Source: Halomonas eurihalina (GTDB taxonomy: Bacteria; Pseudomonadota; Gammaproteobacteria; Pseudomonadales; Halomonadaceae). Taken from it: a DNA stretch of 64,000 bases. Within the stretch, counting starts at the first letter, position 1; every line of letters starts with the position of its first letter. Shown here in pieces: positions 17,216 through 26,205 of the stretch. Location: positions 1-64,000 of the forward strand of contig NZ_VTPU01000008.1 in the NCBI RefSeq assembly GCF_008274785.1, written 5' to 3'. Both the position numbers and the translations under genes were made by a program. The notes under the pieces are model-generated. The model worked only from the letters and a program-made list of their open reading frames with translations. It searched no databases and had not been told where the DNA came from.

Positions 17216-18697
17216 CTAGCTTCCCGACACCGAACCCAGGGCCCCCAGGCAGTAGTACTTCGTTTCGAGATATTCATCGATACCGGTCACGCCGCCCTCG
17301 CGGCCCAGCCCCGACTGCTTGACGCCGCCGAAGGGCACCGGGGGGCCGGTCATCTTCACCGAGTTGACCGAGACCATGCCGTACTCCAGTGCCCGCAGCA
17401 GCTTCCAGATGCGGCGGATATCGTGGGTGTAGACATAGGCCGCCAGGCCGTACTCGGTATCGTTGGCCATCTCGATGACGTCGTCGTCGTCGCGATAGGA
17501 CGTGATGCCCGCCACCGGCGCGAAGTTCTCCTCGCGCCACACCTGCATCTGCGGCGTCACGCCGGTGAGCAGGGTTGGCATGAAGAAGTTCGGACCGGGC
17601 GCCTCGCGCTGGTCGCCCGCCACCAGGGTGGCCCCGCGAGACAGCGCATCGTCGACGATGGCCGAGGCCTTCTCGACCGCCTGGCCGTGGATCAGCGGGC
17701 CCAGATCCACTTCGCTTTCCAGGCCGTTGCCCACGGTCAGCGCCGCCATGCGTTCGGCGAACTGCTCGACGAAGGCGTCGTGGATCGACTCGTGGACCAG
17801 AATGCGGTTGGCCGCCAGGCAGTCCTGGCCAGCAGTCTGGAACTTGGCCGCCACCGCCGCGAAGGCGGCTTCCCGCGGGTCCATGTCCGGCCCCACGATG
17901 AAGGGGGCATTGCCGCCGAGCTCAAGCGACACGCGCTTGACGGTGTTCGCGCTCTGCTCCAGCAGCAGGCGACCGACCCGGGTGGAACCGGTGAAGGACA
18001 GCGCCTTGATGCGCTCGTCATCGCACAGCAGCTTCGACACCTCGGCCGCCTCGCCCAGCACCACGTTGAACACCCCGGCAGGAATACCGGCGCGCTCGGC
18101 CAGTTCGGCCAGCGCCAGCGCCGAATAGGGCGTCTCGTGGGCCGGCTTGACGATCACCGGGCAGCCAGCGGCCATGGCGGCGGCGGCCTTGCGGGTGATC
18201 ATCGCCAGCGGGAAGTTCCAGGGCGTGATCAGCGCGGCGATGCCCACCGGCTCCTTGATGGTCCCCAGGGCAGCGTTGGGGATATGGCTGGGAATGGTGT
18301 CGCCGAAGGTGCGCTTGCCTTCCTCGGCGAACCAGCGCACGAAGCTGGCACCGTACTCGACCTCGCCACGGGCGTCGGGCAGAGGCTTGCCCTGCTCCAG
18401 GGTCATGAGGGTGGCCAGGTCTTCGCGGTTGGCTTGCAGCAGGTCGTACCAGGCCAGCAGACGCTCGCAACGCTCGTCGGCGCGCAGTGCGCGCCACTGC
18501 ACGAATGCCGCCTCGGCGGCGTCCACCGCCCCCCGGATCTGCTCGGCTTCCAGCACCGGGATATGGCCGATGGCCTCGCCGGTGGCGGGATCGAAGACGG
18601 CCTCCTCACGACCGGCATCGCCGTGAGTCCACTTGCCATCGATATAGGCATACTGACGGAACAGTCGCAGATCGCTGAGTTGGTTGGACAGCGTCAT
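17216..18697 (-). CDS. doeC: Aspartate-semialdehyde dehydrogenase DoeC (ALDH family)
   Basis: 493 residues, NAD(P)-dependent aldehyde dehydrogenase closest to the succinate-semialdehyde branch. The catalytic Cys is in QTAGQDCLAANRI (Cys 293), the general-base Glu in RVSLELGGNAP (Glu 259), and the cofactor loop in FTGSTRVG (236-242). DoeC oxidises aspartate semialdehyde, made by DoeD, to aspartate, feeding the TCA cycle. The start is placed at ATG 18697 because GGGGAGG lies just upstream; the frame is open to 18778 but that part holds a strong dyad. It lies downstream of the decarboxylase gene with a 214-bp gap, so a separate promoter is possible. Confidence 0.93.
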   Translation of the reverse strand: MTLSNQLSDLRLFRQYAYIDGKWTHGDAGREEAVFDPATGEAIGHIPVLEAEQIRGAVDAAEAAFVQWRALRADERCERLLAWYDLLQANREDLATLMTLEQGKPLPDARGEVEYGASFVRWFAEEGKRTFGDTIPSHIPNAALGTIKEPVGIAALITPWNFPLAMITRKAAAAMAAGCPVIVKPAHETPYSALALAELAERAGIPAGVFNVVLGEAAEVSKLLCDDERIKALSFTGSTRVGRLLLEQSANTVKRVSLELGGNAPFIVGPDMDPREAAFAAVAAKFQTAGQDCLAANRILVHESIHDAFVEQFAERMAALTVGNGLESEVDLGPLIHGQAVEKASAIVDDALSRGATLVAGDQREAPGPNFFMPTLLTGVTPQMQVWREENFAPVAGITSYRDDDDVIEMANDTEYGLAAYVYTHDIRRIWKLLRALEYGMVSVNSVKMTGPPVPFGGVKQSGLGREGGVTGIDEYLETKYYCLGALGSVSGS

Positions 18698-18743
18698 AAG
18701 CACCTCCCCTGACGCGCCGACGTCCATGCGACGCCGACCATGA

Positions 18744-18774
18744 AGACAACCGCGGCTCCAGCCGCGTGATGTCT
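18744..18774. promoter_or_regulatory. Long interrupted dyad upstream of doeC
   Basis: AGACA (18744-18748) and CGCGGCT (18751-18757) are mirrored by AGCCGCG (18760-18766) and TGTCT (18770-18774) around a 2-nt centre. It lies 47 nt before the doeC start on the minus strand. It could be an operator (for example for DoeX or EnuR) or an RNA hairpin in the leader; there is no T-run. Confidence 0.4.
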
Positions 18775-18911
18775 CCATGATAAGGGAGATGAAGGGTCAG
18801 GACTTTTCGAAGCAAGGCGCCGGGAGCATGAGGATTTTTTTTCCCGTGCGACTGACTTGGTGTTTTTTCTGTGCGCTCGCCCGGACACCCTCGGTCGGGC
18901 AAGAACACGCC

Positions 18912-21692
18912 TCAGGCCGCCGCGGGATCGACTAGAGCCGCTTCGGTGAACACCAGCAGACCGAGCTCTGGACGATAGCCATGGATTTCGGTGACGTCCA
19001 GCGCCTGAAGAAAGTGCAGGATGCCTTCGCTGATCACCTGGCCCGGCACCAGCACCGGAAAGCCCGGGGGATAAGGAATCACGAAGCTCGCCGAGACCAC
19101 GTCGCGTCCGGCACTCATCTGCGCCTGCAGCGCTCCGTTGTCGAAGCGCAGATATTCGGTATTTTCCTCGTCATAGGCCAGGAAATAGGCGCAACGAATG
19201 TCCCCCTGAGGCGTCTCGGAACACTGCCGGAAGGCGTCATGGAAACGACTGAAATCGGGAAGCGGCGGTAATTCCCGGGTCAAGGAGTGCACGCGATGCT
19301 CGATGATCTTGCGTTCGGGACGGCTGCTTTCCTCCCAGCGATACTCGAACTCCTTGGCCAGTTTGATCAACACATCGAGCAGATAGGCGATAGCACCGCG
19401 AGACGTACCGATGTTGGTCATGAACAACACGGTGTTGCGCGAGGTCTTGTTGATTTGAATACCGTACTTGTTCATCAGGTATTCGTTCTTGAAGGCATCA
19501 CCATCCACCCCGGTAGCGCCGATGGCGATGGTCACGCGACTGGGATCGACCACGAACTCGTCGCGCGCCCATGCCTCTTCCATCTGGTTCCAGCCGGTCA
19601 CCGGGTCATAGTAGGACTCGACCCCTGATTCGCGATATGCCGCGGGCACCATGTCGGCGTTCTTCAGCACTCGGAAATACTTCTGCAGCAACGGGTGCGT
19701 GTAAAGCTGCTCGCGCAGGGTGAGCGCCGCCTCGACCTGGGCGTGCACCAACTCGAAGCCCTCCATCTCGGCCTGCATGCGCCCCACGTCGAGCGAGGCA
19801 ACGATCTGATAGTTGGGCGACGTCGAGGTGTGGGTCATGTACGCCTCATGAAACGGCGCCTCGACCTTCTGGCGGAAGTCCTGATCCCAGACGTGGATCA
19901 TCGATCCCTGGCGCAACGAGGTCAGCGTCTTGTGGGTCGAGTGGGTCGCATAGGTACGAATACGCACCAGGTCGTGGTCAGGCAGCAACCGCCGGTCGAG
20001 CCAGGTAGCATCGTCATCCGGATCGAGCCGATCGAACTCGGCCTTCCAGGCAGCGTACTCCTCATGGTAGGCCTCGCTGCGATAGCGATCGCGCAGGGTC
20101 CGTGCCGTGTGCATGGCGGTGCGCGGGCGGTAGGTCGGGTTGAAGCCGGCAAAGGCGAACCATGCCTCGTCCCACAGGAACACCAGGTCGGGCTTGATCG
20201 CCAGGCACTCCTCCATCACCCGGCGAACGTTGTACACCACCCCGTCGAAGGTGCAGTTGGTGAGCAACAGCATCTTGACCTTGTCGAGCTCACCGGCTCG
20301 CTTGTAGGCAAGAAGGGTCTTCTTGATCTCCCGCAACGGCACGGCCCCGTACATGGAATAATCATCGAGCGGATAGGAATCCAAGTAGCTGACATGGGCA
20401 CCGGCCAGCACCATTCCGTAGTGGTGCGACTTGTGGCAATCACGGTCGATCAGCACGATGTCACGGGGCTTGATCAGTGCCTGCACCACTATCTTGTTGG
20501 CCGTGGAAGTGCCGTTGGTGACGAAGAAGCTCTGTCGAGCACCGAAGGCTCGAGCGGCGTACTCCTGCGCTTTCTTGATCGGCCCATAGGGCTGCAGCAG
20601 TGAGTCGAGCCCGCCGGAGGTCGCCGAGGTCTCGGCCAGGAAGATATTGATGCCGTAGAAGTCGATCATGTGGCCCGCCCAGTGAGAGCGGGTCACCGAC
20701 TTGCCCCGTGAGATGGGCATGGCGTGAAAGACCCCGGTGGGTTTCCTGCTGTACTCGCGCAAGGCATCGAAGAAGGGCGTCTGGTAACGATTGTCGATGG
20801 CACGCAGGATGGTGTGGTGCTGCTCGATATAGTCGGTCTCGCGGTAGAAGATGCGATTGAAGTAGCGGATGTCGCGACTCGCCGTGGCCTCCACGTCGCC
20901 GCTGGTGACCAGGAACTGGTCGATCTCGGGGCGCAGCTCGTGGATCATCGAACTGAGCAGGATGCTGCGCTCGGCCTCGGACTGATTCTCCAGCTCCTGC
21001 TCGGAGAGCCCCTCCAGGTAGTTGCGCAGGGCGCTCAGGTTGTACTTCGACTTGTAGGGGAACTCGTAGCGGATCAGACAGGCCTGGATATTGGGGTTGA
21101 CCAGCACCGCGATCAAGGCATCCTCGAAGCTGCGCACCGTGACCACGTCATAGACAAAACGGTCCTCTGGTCGACGCAGGTTGTGAAAGGCCTCACGAAC
21201 GACCTCTTCCTCCTGTGCCGAGAGGTTATCGACGATCAGCAGCTCGAAGTAGGGCTGCGCGGAGCTGTTGGAGGCCGGATGGCCGCGCCTGAGCTGATTG
21301 AGGGCATCGAGGGTCTCGAGATCTTCCGCATCGGCGTCGGTCTCGCTGAGATCGACGTGGCGTCGCCGGTAGGACTCGCTGATCAACGCCCGTACCAACC
21401 GTTTGACCACCCGCTCCAGCAGCAGGTACTCCTCTCGGTCGAACAACGACCAGAGGTGACGGAAATCTTCCTTGGAGGGAAAGGCGTGATAGTCCTCAAT
21501 GATCTCCAGGCGAGTCAGCTTGACGTCTATGGCCTTGATCAGGTTCCGGGCACGTTGATCGGCGGCATCCAGCTTGCTCAGCTGGCCCAGGTCTCGCTTC
21601 AGCGCGTTCCAGGTATCGGCACGCAGTTGGGAGATCTTGTGGTAGAAGCCCAGTGCGGTATAGGGCGTTTCGGTATGACTGCTGTCATGCAT
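18912..21692 (-). CDS. Large Orn/Lys/Arg decarboxylase-family PLP enzyme
   Basis: 926 residues. A helical N-terminal region (1-145) precedes a receiver-like wing domain (PYFELLIVDNLSAQEEEVVR, 147-230). The fold-type I PLP core starts near 315 (RKPTGVFHAMPISRGKSVTR), with FFVTNGTSTANKIVVQALIK, the cofactor Asp in FLWDEAWFAF (Asp 508) and the Schiff-base Lys in YATHSTHKTLTSLRQGS (Lys 588). Known inducible decarboxylases are 710-755 residues with the Lys near 355-370. The excess is the N-terminal region plus an insert of about 45 residues between DEAW and SxHK. It should decarboxylate a basic amino acid; which one is unknown. ATG 21692 has AAGGGGG 5 nt upstream. It is last in a four-gene cassette, 34 nt after the C45 gene. 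Confidence 0.85.
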   Translation of the reverse strand: MHDSSHTETPYTALGFYHKISQLRADTWNALKRDLGQLSKLDAADQRARNLIKAIDVKLTRLEIIEDYHAFPSKEDFRHLWSLFDREEYLLLERVVKRLVRALISESYRRRHVDLSETDADAEDLETLDALNQLRRGHPASNSSAQPYFELLIVDNLSAQEEEVVREAFHNLRRPEDRFVYDVVTVRSFEDALIAVLVNPNIQACLIRYEFPYKSKYNLSALRNYLEGLSEQELENQSEAERSILLSSMIHELRPEIDQFLVTSGDVEATASRDIRYFNRIFYRETDYIEQHHTILRAIDNRYQTPFFDALREYSRKPTGVFHAMPISRGKSVTRSHWAGHMIDFYGINIFLAETSATSGGLDSLLQPYGPIKKAQEYAARAFGARQSFFVTNGTSTANKIVVQALIKPRDIVLIDRDCHKSHHYGMVLAGAHVSYLDSYPLDDYSMYGAVPLREIKKTLLAYKRAGELDKVKMLLLTNCTFDGVVYNVRRVMEECLAIKPDLVFLWDEAWFAFAGFNPTYRPRTAMHTARTLRDRYRSEAYHEEYAAWKAEFDRLDPDDDATWLDRRLLPDHDLVRIRTYATHSTHKTLTSLRQGSMIHVWDQDFRQKVEAPFHEAYMTHTSTSPNYQIVASLDVGRMQAEMEGFELVHAQVEAALTLREQLYTHPLLQKYFRVLKNADMVPAAYRESGVESYYDPVTGWNQMEEAWARDEFVVDPSRVTIAIGATGVDGDAFKNEYLMNKYGIQINKTSRNTVLFMTNIGTSRGAIAYLLDVLIKLAKEFEYRWEESSRPERKIIEHRVHSLTRELPPLPDFSRFHDAFRQCSETPQGDIRCAYFLAYDEENTEYLRFDNGALQAQMSAGRDVVSASFVIPYPPGFPVLVPGQVISEGILHFLQALDVTEIHGYRPELGLLVFTEAALVDPAAA

Positions 21693-21726
21693 GGCGACCC
21701 CCTTCTGGCTCTTGTTCTGCACCCTC

Positions 21727-22779
21727 TCAGCCCGTATAGAGCCCCCGTGTGCCATAGCGCACGGTGATGCGTTCTTCGGGAAAGTCATCGAACGTCAGGT
21801 CCAGACCAAGACCCGGCCAGTGAAATTCGGCTCGGCCGTCGACCGGACGATAGATTGCGGTATAGATGGTGCCCAAACCACGCGCATAGTCATGGCGGAA
21901 CAGCGGCGGCGCAGCGAAGGCGGACACGAAGCGCGCTTCGCTGGTCGTCTCGTCATCCACCAGGATCGACAGCTGACGCTCGCGAATCAACGTCTCCGAT
22001 GCCAGGGCATGGGCGTACCACTCGATTCTCTTCTGATGGTTGGTGGCCACTGGCACACGACGGATGCTGGCACGCTGGTCCGGGGCGATCATTGCCGTCA
22101 CATAGCGCCCCGTGCTGTCGGCAACGGTGATGTTATAGGCCATGTGGGTCGGCACCCGAGCCAGCACCTCGGCAGCCTGGGGCACGTTGTCACAGAACTC
22201 CAGAATATAGCGCAGGATGATCGGTGCCCCGAAACCATCCCCCACCGCCTTGCGTCCACCGAACGCCAGGGAGACCGCCAGACCGGCATCGTTCATGCCA
22301 TCCAGCACACCCCACAGGCAGTCGGACATGGCCATCACCCGTCGCTCGTTCCAGTGGCTGTAGAGGATGGTGCCCTCGCACAGCTCCGGCGGATAATCAT
22401 AGTTGCGCGCCAGCAAGGTGGTGGACGACCGGGTCAGCACCGCCTGCGAGCAGCCGGTGATATAGGCCGGCGGCCGATAAAGACTCAGCAGCCGCGAACT
22501 GAGGTCTCCGCCACCTGCCAGTTCGCACAGGGTCCGATAGGTATCCATCAGTTCTGGCATATGGCGGCGCAGAGCGTTGTAGCAGGCCAGGTAGCCCGGA
22601 CGCTCACGCTCGCCCTCGCTCAAGTACCACTGCTCGTAAGCCGGCCAGTGGTAGTCGAACAGCGACTTCCACCTTCGCCCGGGCACCTTCTCCCGTACGG
22701 TATGAAAGTCCAGCACCTTGGGCGCGCCGTCCCCGAACGATCGTCCCGGCGGCAGATCAGCGTGGTATCTCCCGCTCAT
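21727..22779 (-). CDS. C45 Ntn-hydrolase / acyltransferase-like protein
   Basis: 350 residues of the acyl-CoA:6-aminopenicillanate acyltransferase (peptidase C45) fold. The expected autoproteolysis site and nucleophile are in PPAYITGCSQAVLTRSSTTL (Cys 110), matching the GC step processed in fungal isopenicillin N acyltransferase. Further family marks are LLARNYDYPPELC, GVLDGMNDAGLAVSLAFGGR and VATNHQKRIEW. Members hydrolyse or form amide bonds; several act on small acylated amines or peptides. ATG 22779 overlaps the ATP-grasp stop (ATGA), so it is translationally coupled to that ligase, suggesting both act on the same amide product. The substrate is unknown. No signal peptide is seen, so a cytoplasmic role is likely. 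Confidence 0.8.
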   Translation of the reverse strand: MSGRYHADLPPGRSFGDGAPKVLDFHTVREKVPGRRWKSLFDYHWPAYEQWYLSEGERERPGYLACYNALRRHMPELMDTYRTLCELAGGGDLSSRLLSLYRPPAYITGCSQAVLTRSSTTLLARNYDYPPELCEGTILYSHWNERRVMAMSDCLWGVLDGMNDAGLAVSLAFGGRKAVGDGFGAPIILRYILEFCDNVPQAAEVLARVPTHMAYNITVADSTGRYVTAMIAPDQRASIRRVPVATNHQKRIEWYAHALASETLIRERQLSILVDDETTSEARFVSAFAAPPLFRHDYARGLGTIYTAIYRPVDGRAEFHWPGLGLDLTFDDFPEERITVRYGTRGLYTG

Positions 22780-24398
22780 AGGATCTTGAAGTTGCCGCCG
22801 CCGATGGCATGGCTGACAGCGACTTCCTCCACGACCGGATCCTGGAGCGGCTGGCCGGCGAACTGGCCACGGATGCCATCGATCCAGGCACGGGCTCGTT
22901 CGGTGAGCTGGAAGTCATCATCCATCAGTCGCCCACGCGTGATCAGAATCCCCAGATCGGCCCCTTCATATCGAAAATCCCCTTCACCGCTGATACGCAG
23001 GAAGAAGGCCTCTCTCTCGTTTTCGGCGGCATGAGGGTGGGAGTCGTAGTGGTCGTAGACGACGCTGCCGTCCTCTTCCATCCGCCACACTCCGGAGGCC
23101 GGCGCGGCAGTGAGCAAGTCGACATTTTCGTCGGTATGCTTGATGACCAGTTGGCTCCAGCTATCGACACTGTCGGGATGCGACCAGCGTTCATTGATCT
23201 CGTCGATATCGAGGTCGAAGTCGAGACCCGAGAACTCCAGCAGGTGGAACAGGAACAGCGGAATGTCGGAGTGAGCAAAGGCTGCCACGTTAGTCAGCGA
23301 ACTCGCCCCGGTGACGCGAGGGTTGAGCTCACCGAGATAGACATCCTGGGTTGCCATGTCGATCAGGAAGTCGAGCTCGAAGTAGCCATGATAGCCTTCA
23401 TCACGCAGCGCCTCGCCGAACCTGAAGGTATATTCCCGCGCCTTGTCGCGCACCGCCTGACTGAAGGCCCCGGAGAACATCTCGTTGCCGCACCACCCAC
23501 CCTTGTAGGGCGTCAGCGACTTGAACCCGACCAGTTCGGTCATCAAGGGCCCCACCACGGTCCCGCAACGGGTAGAACAGGCCTCTATGGCCGAACCTCG
23601 GCAGTCAATGCGCTTCATGATCTTGACCTCGGGTTCGGCCTCGATCTCCTCGGCATGCTTGTAGTAGTCGTCCTCGCTGGCGATGAAGAAGGTGGTATGC
23701 CCCGAGTCGCCGAAGGCGGTCTGCACCACCAGGTCATCACCAAGCTCGCGGCTGACGTCACAGAGTTCCTGGTAACTACCCACCCTGGCCAGCACATTGG
23801 GCACGCTGGGAACGCCGGCCTTGTTGCCGATACGCACCGTCTCGATCTTGTTGTCCATCCGCTGACGCAGTTCGGCCGGCGGGAAAGCGACCTTGAGCCC
23901 CAACTGCTCACAGATCTCCTCGGTATGTTCATCGAACATCAAAAAGGCGGCGATACCGGCGTCATCCCCTTGGGCCCGGGACTGGATGAAGTCGATCACT
24001 TCCTTGTGTTCGAGCAGGTAGTTGTTGATGTCCTCGATGCCCTCGAAGTCGCGAGGGAATTTCTCGCGGGGTACGAAGACGTTGCGCTGGCGCCGATCGA
24101 AGCAGTCGATATAGTTGATATGACGGAAGTTTCCGACCCAGTCGCCGATTCCCAGCAGATTGAAGTTGGTGGCCGATATGAAATACACCGGTCGCTTGTT
24201 GCCGAGAAAATGACGACGGACGTCGGCAATGCTTGTTATTTTGCTCATTGTGGTTGCCCCCTGGCTATCGACGGAAGTCTCGCCCTCTGCCGCTTCGGCA
24301 GCGGGGACGAGCCGGTCGGGCTCGGTGGCGTCGGCGGTACCGGCGGCCGTGGATGGAACGAACAGGCGTCGCCAGACATCAAGGATTCCAGCAAACAT
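22776..24398 (-). CDS. ATP-grasp ligase (annotated elsewhere as biotin-carboxylase-like)
   Basis: About 540 residues. The ATP-grasp core shows DDLVVQTAFGDSGHTTFFIA (ATP lid), the later metal/ATP motif VYLGELNPRVTGASSLTN, and YHGYFELDFLID before it. ATP-grasp enzymes join a carboxylate to an amine (or thiol) through an acyl phosphate; no biotin-carboxylase partner subunits are nearby, so peptide or amide ligation is more likely. Two starts are possible: ATG 24398 (AGAGGA upstream) and ATG 24248 (MSKITSIADVRRHF, stronger AGGGGG upstream). The extra 50 residues are low-complexity Ala/Glu/Thr. It lies 61 nt after the CN-hydrolase gene (211 with the later start) and overlaps the C45 gene. Confidence 0.82.
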   Translation of the reverse strand: MFAGILDVWRRLFVPSTAAGTADATEPDRLVPAAEAAEGETSVDSQGATTMSKITSIADVRRHFLGNKRPVYFISATNFNLLGIGDWVGNFRHINYIDCFDRRQRNVFVPREKFPRDFEGIEDINNYLLEHKEVIDFIQSRAQGDDAGIAAFLMFDEHTEEICEQLGLKVAFPPAELRQRMDNKIETVRIGNKAGVPSVPNVLARVGSYQELCDVSRELGDDLVVQTAFGDSGHTTFFIASEDDYYKHAEEIEAEPEVKIMKRIDCRGSAIEACSTRCGTVVGPLMTELVGFKSLTPYKGGWCGNEMFSGAFSQAVRDKAREYTFRFGEALRDEGYHGYFELDFLIDMATQDVYLGELNPRVTGASSLTNVAAFAHSDIPLFLFHLLEFSGLDFDLDIDEINERWSHPDSVDSWSQLVIKHTDENVDLLTAAPASGVWRMEEDGSVVYDHYDSHPHAAENEREAFFLRISGEGDFRYEGADLGILITRGRLMDDDFQLTERARAWIDGIRGQFAGQPLQDPVVEEVAVSHAIGGGNFKIL

Positions 24399-24459
24399 GG
24401 CAAGTCCTCTTTCGGTGGGATCGCATTGTATAAATGCCCAGGCGCCCGTCCGGGTCGAA

Positions 24460-25329
24460 TCATCCCTCCTCGATATTGGTACGTTGCGGCTTGGCGAGCG
24501 GCCCCAGTGAATCCAGAAAGGGTGAGGAGCCGCCTTCATTGCGGTATAGCAAGAAATCGACACGACGGTCACGGAAGCTCTTGAGCGGTTGACCGAGTCC
24601 ACGCAGACCAGTCTCGCGCTCGCGACGCACACGACTCAGATCGACCTCGATGGGCATGATCTCTTCACCAGTGCCGGCCTGATGGATGACATCACCCGAG
24701 GGCCCCACCACGATGGAGCGGCCGTTGCCGAGAGCGCCGGCGCCGTTGATGTCGAAGAAGTAACATTGGTTGACTGCCGCGTTGGTTCGCGCAATGGCCA
24801 GTTCGATGTCGCGGTCGATGGTGTCGGTCATGGTCGGGTGCAGGATCACCTCGGCTCCCATGGACGCCAGAGTGCGGGTCGTTTCCGGGAACCACATGTC
24901 ATAGCAGATCGACACCCCGAAGCGTCCGACGTTGGGCACGTCGAAGGTGATGAACTCGCTGCCGCTCTCCACGCCGGCCTCGTAGGGACGGAAGGGAAAC
25001 ATCTTGCGGTAGCGAGCCACCACCTGGCCATGGGGGTTGATGACCGACAAGGTGTTGTAGATGCCATCCTCGCATTGCTCGAACATCGAACCGGGAATCA
25101 ACCAGATCCGGTATTGCTCGGCCAGCTGGCAGAACAGCGCCTCGGCCGGACTGGACAACGGCCGGGCGTGAAGCGGTGAGGCCCCCATCGGCATCAACTC
25201 GCTGAACAGTACCATCTGCACCTGCGGGAAACGGCTCATCAGGACATCGATGCGGTGGCGCATGGCCTCGGTATTGTCGCCATGATGCAGGGCATGCATC
25301 TGGACACCGGCAATCGTGAAGTAGGACAT
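24460..25329 (-). CDS. Carbon-nitrogen hydrolase (nitrilase superfamily)
   Basis: 289 residues with the nitrilase-superfamily Glu-Lys-Cys triad: VLFSELMPMG (Glu 44), ARYRKMFPFRPYE (Lys 109) and VSICYDMWFPETTR (Cys 142). The family cleaves amides such as formamide, N-carbamoylputrescine or omega-amides; the sequence around the Cys fits an amidase, not a nitrile hydrolase. AGAGGG lies 6 nt before ATG 25329. It opens the four-gene cassette inserted between doeX and doeC. Its substrate could be ectoine-related amides or a polyamine/peptide amide linked to the decarboxylase and ligase downstream; nothing in the sequence decides. Confidence 0.85.
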   Translation of the reverse strand: MSYFTIAGVQMHALHHGDNTEAMRHRIDVLMSRFPQVQMVLFSELMPMGASPLHARPLSSPAEALFCQLAEQYRIWLIPGSMFEQCEDGIYNTLSVINPHGQVVARYRKMFPFRPYEAGVESGSEFITFDVPNVGRFGVSICYDMWFPETTRTLASMGAEVILHPTMTDTIDRDIELAIARTNAAVNQCYFFDINGAGALGNGRSIVVGPSGDVIHQAGTGEEIMPIEVDLSRVRRERETGLRGLGQPLKSFRDRRVDFLLYRNEGGSSPFLDSLGPLAKPQRTNIEEG

Positions 25330-25698
25330 GTCATTCCCTCTGCGTCAGGCGATCTCGAATCACCAGGCCTTGTCCGGAAATTGCCTCCGCTCGACCATAC
25401 GGCGTTAAGCATCAGCTCAAGATACTCATTTACACTCGCACCCTCCGTGCGTGCGCGTATTCTTGCCCTGTGCCCCCGCTGGATGCAGGAAATGCGCTGG
25501 CCCGCCGAGAGCGAGCCCGGGCTCTGGTCTTCGCTCACCGACTTTGCAGACAAGCCACAGGGCTCAGCCCCTCGGCCAGCGGCTCTTTCCCGTCATGCCG
25601 GTGGGATCACCCGTCAATGGCGGGACTTCGCCTCCTCTCCCTTCAGCTTATGCCCATGGGCGGCGAAGCGAATCAACGCAGAAGACACGCCAGACCGG
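25330..25698 (-). other. 369-bp gap between doeX and the four-gene cassette
   Basis: No convincing gene. Short frames exist on both strands but lack ribosome sites and recognisable content. On the minus strand a weak promoter-like pair TTGAGC (25415-25420) and TATGGT (15 nt on) lies about 70 nt before the CN-hydrolase start. The length of this gap compared with the 9-21 nt gaps inside doeABX suggests that the cassette has its own promoter. Confidence 0.4.
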
Positions 25699-26184
25699 TC
25701 ACGCTCGACTCGATGCGAAATCGTCCATGGTGAAGCCATCCGCGGGGCGTTTGACGGTCTTGGTGACGATGTAGGTGAAATAGCGCTCGATGCCGACGTC
25801 GGAGACCAGCCAGTCATCGATCAGCCGCTGATAGGTGTCGATCGTGGTCGCCTCGAACTTGACCAGGTAATCCACGCCTCCGCCGACGGCCACGCACTCG
25901 GTGACCTCCGGCGTGTCGTGCACCAGCGCCTCGAAGCGCGCGAAGCTCTCGGCATTGTGGGCCTTGAGTTCGATCTGCACCCAGACCGGAGTGCGCTTGA
26001 CCAGCACATCGGTGTTGAGACGAGCGCCGTAGCCTTCTATGACGCCGGCCTTCTCGAGGCGCCGCACGCGCTCCCAGCAGGGACTGACCGAAAGGTTGAT
26101 GGCCTCGGCCAGTTTCGATTTGGTGATACGACCGTCTCGGGAAAGGATCTCGAGGATCTTCAGATCATAGCGATCGAGCTTCAT
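25699..26184 (-). CDS. doeX: Lrp/AsnC-type regulator DoeX
   Basis: 161 residues. The N-terminal winged helix-turn-helix is clear (LKILEILSRDGRITKSKLAE, then INLSVSPCWERVRRLEKAGV), followed by an AsnC/RAM ligand domain (VWVQIELKAHNAESFARFEA, then VTECVAVGGGVDYLVKF). In Halomonas elongata the homologue is encoded behind doeB and binds DNA of the ectoine degradation region; related AsnC proteins sense ectoine catabolites. It follows doeB by 21 nt and so belongs to the doeA-doeB-doeX operon. Confidence 0.92.
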   Translation of the reverse strand: MKLDRYDLKILEILSRDGRITKSKLAEAINLSVSPCWERVRRLEKAGVIEGYGARLNTDVLVKRTPVWVQIELKAHNAESFARFEALVHDTPEVTECVAVGGGVDYLVKFEATTIDTYQRLIDDWLVSDVGIERYFTYIVTKTVKRPADGFTMDDFASSRA

Positions 26185-26205
26185 GGATCTACCTGATTGT
26201 CAGTT

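Noticed and set aside
22809..24584. 591-codon antisense frame opposite the ATP-grasp gene
   Set aside because: Shadow frame: the opposite strand carries conserved ATP-grasp motifs and proper start signals, this one carries none.
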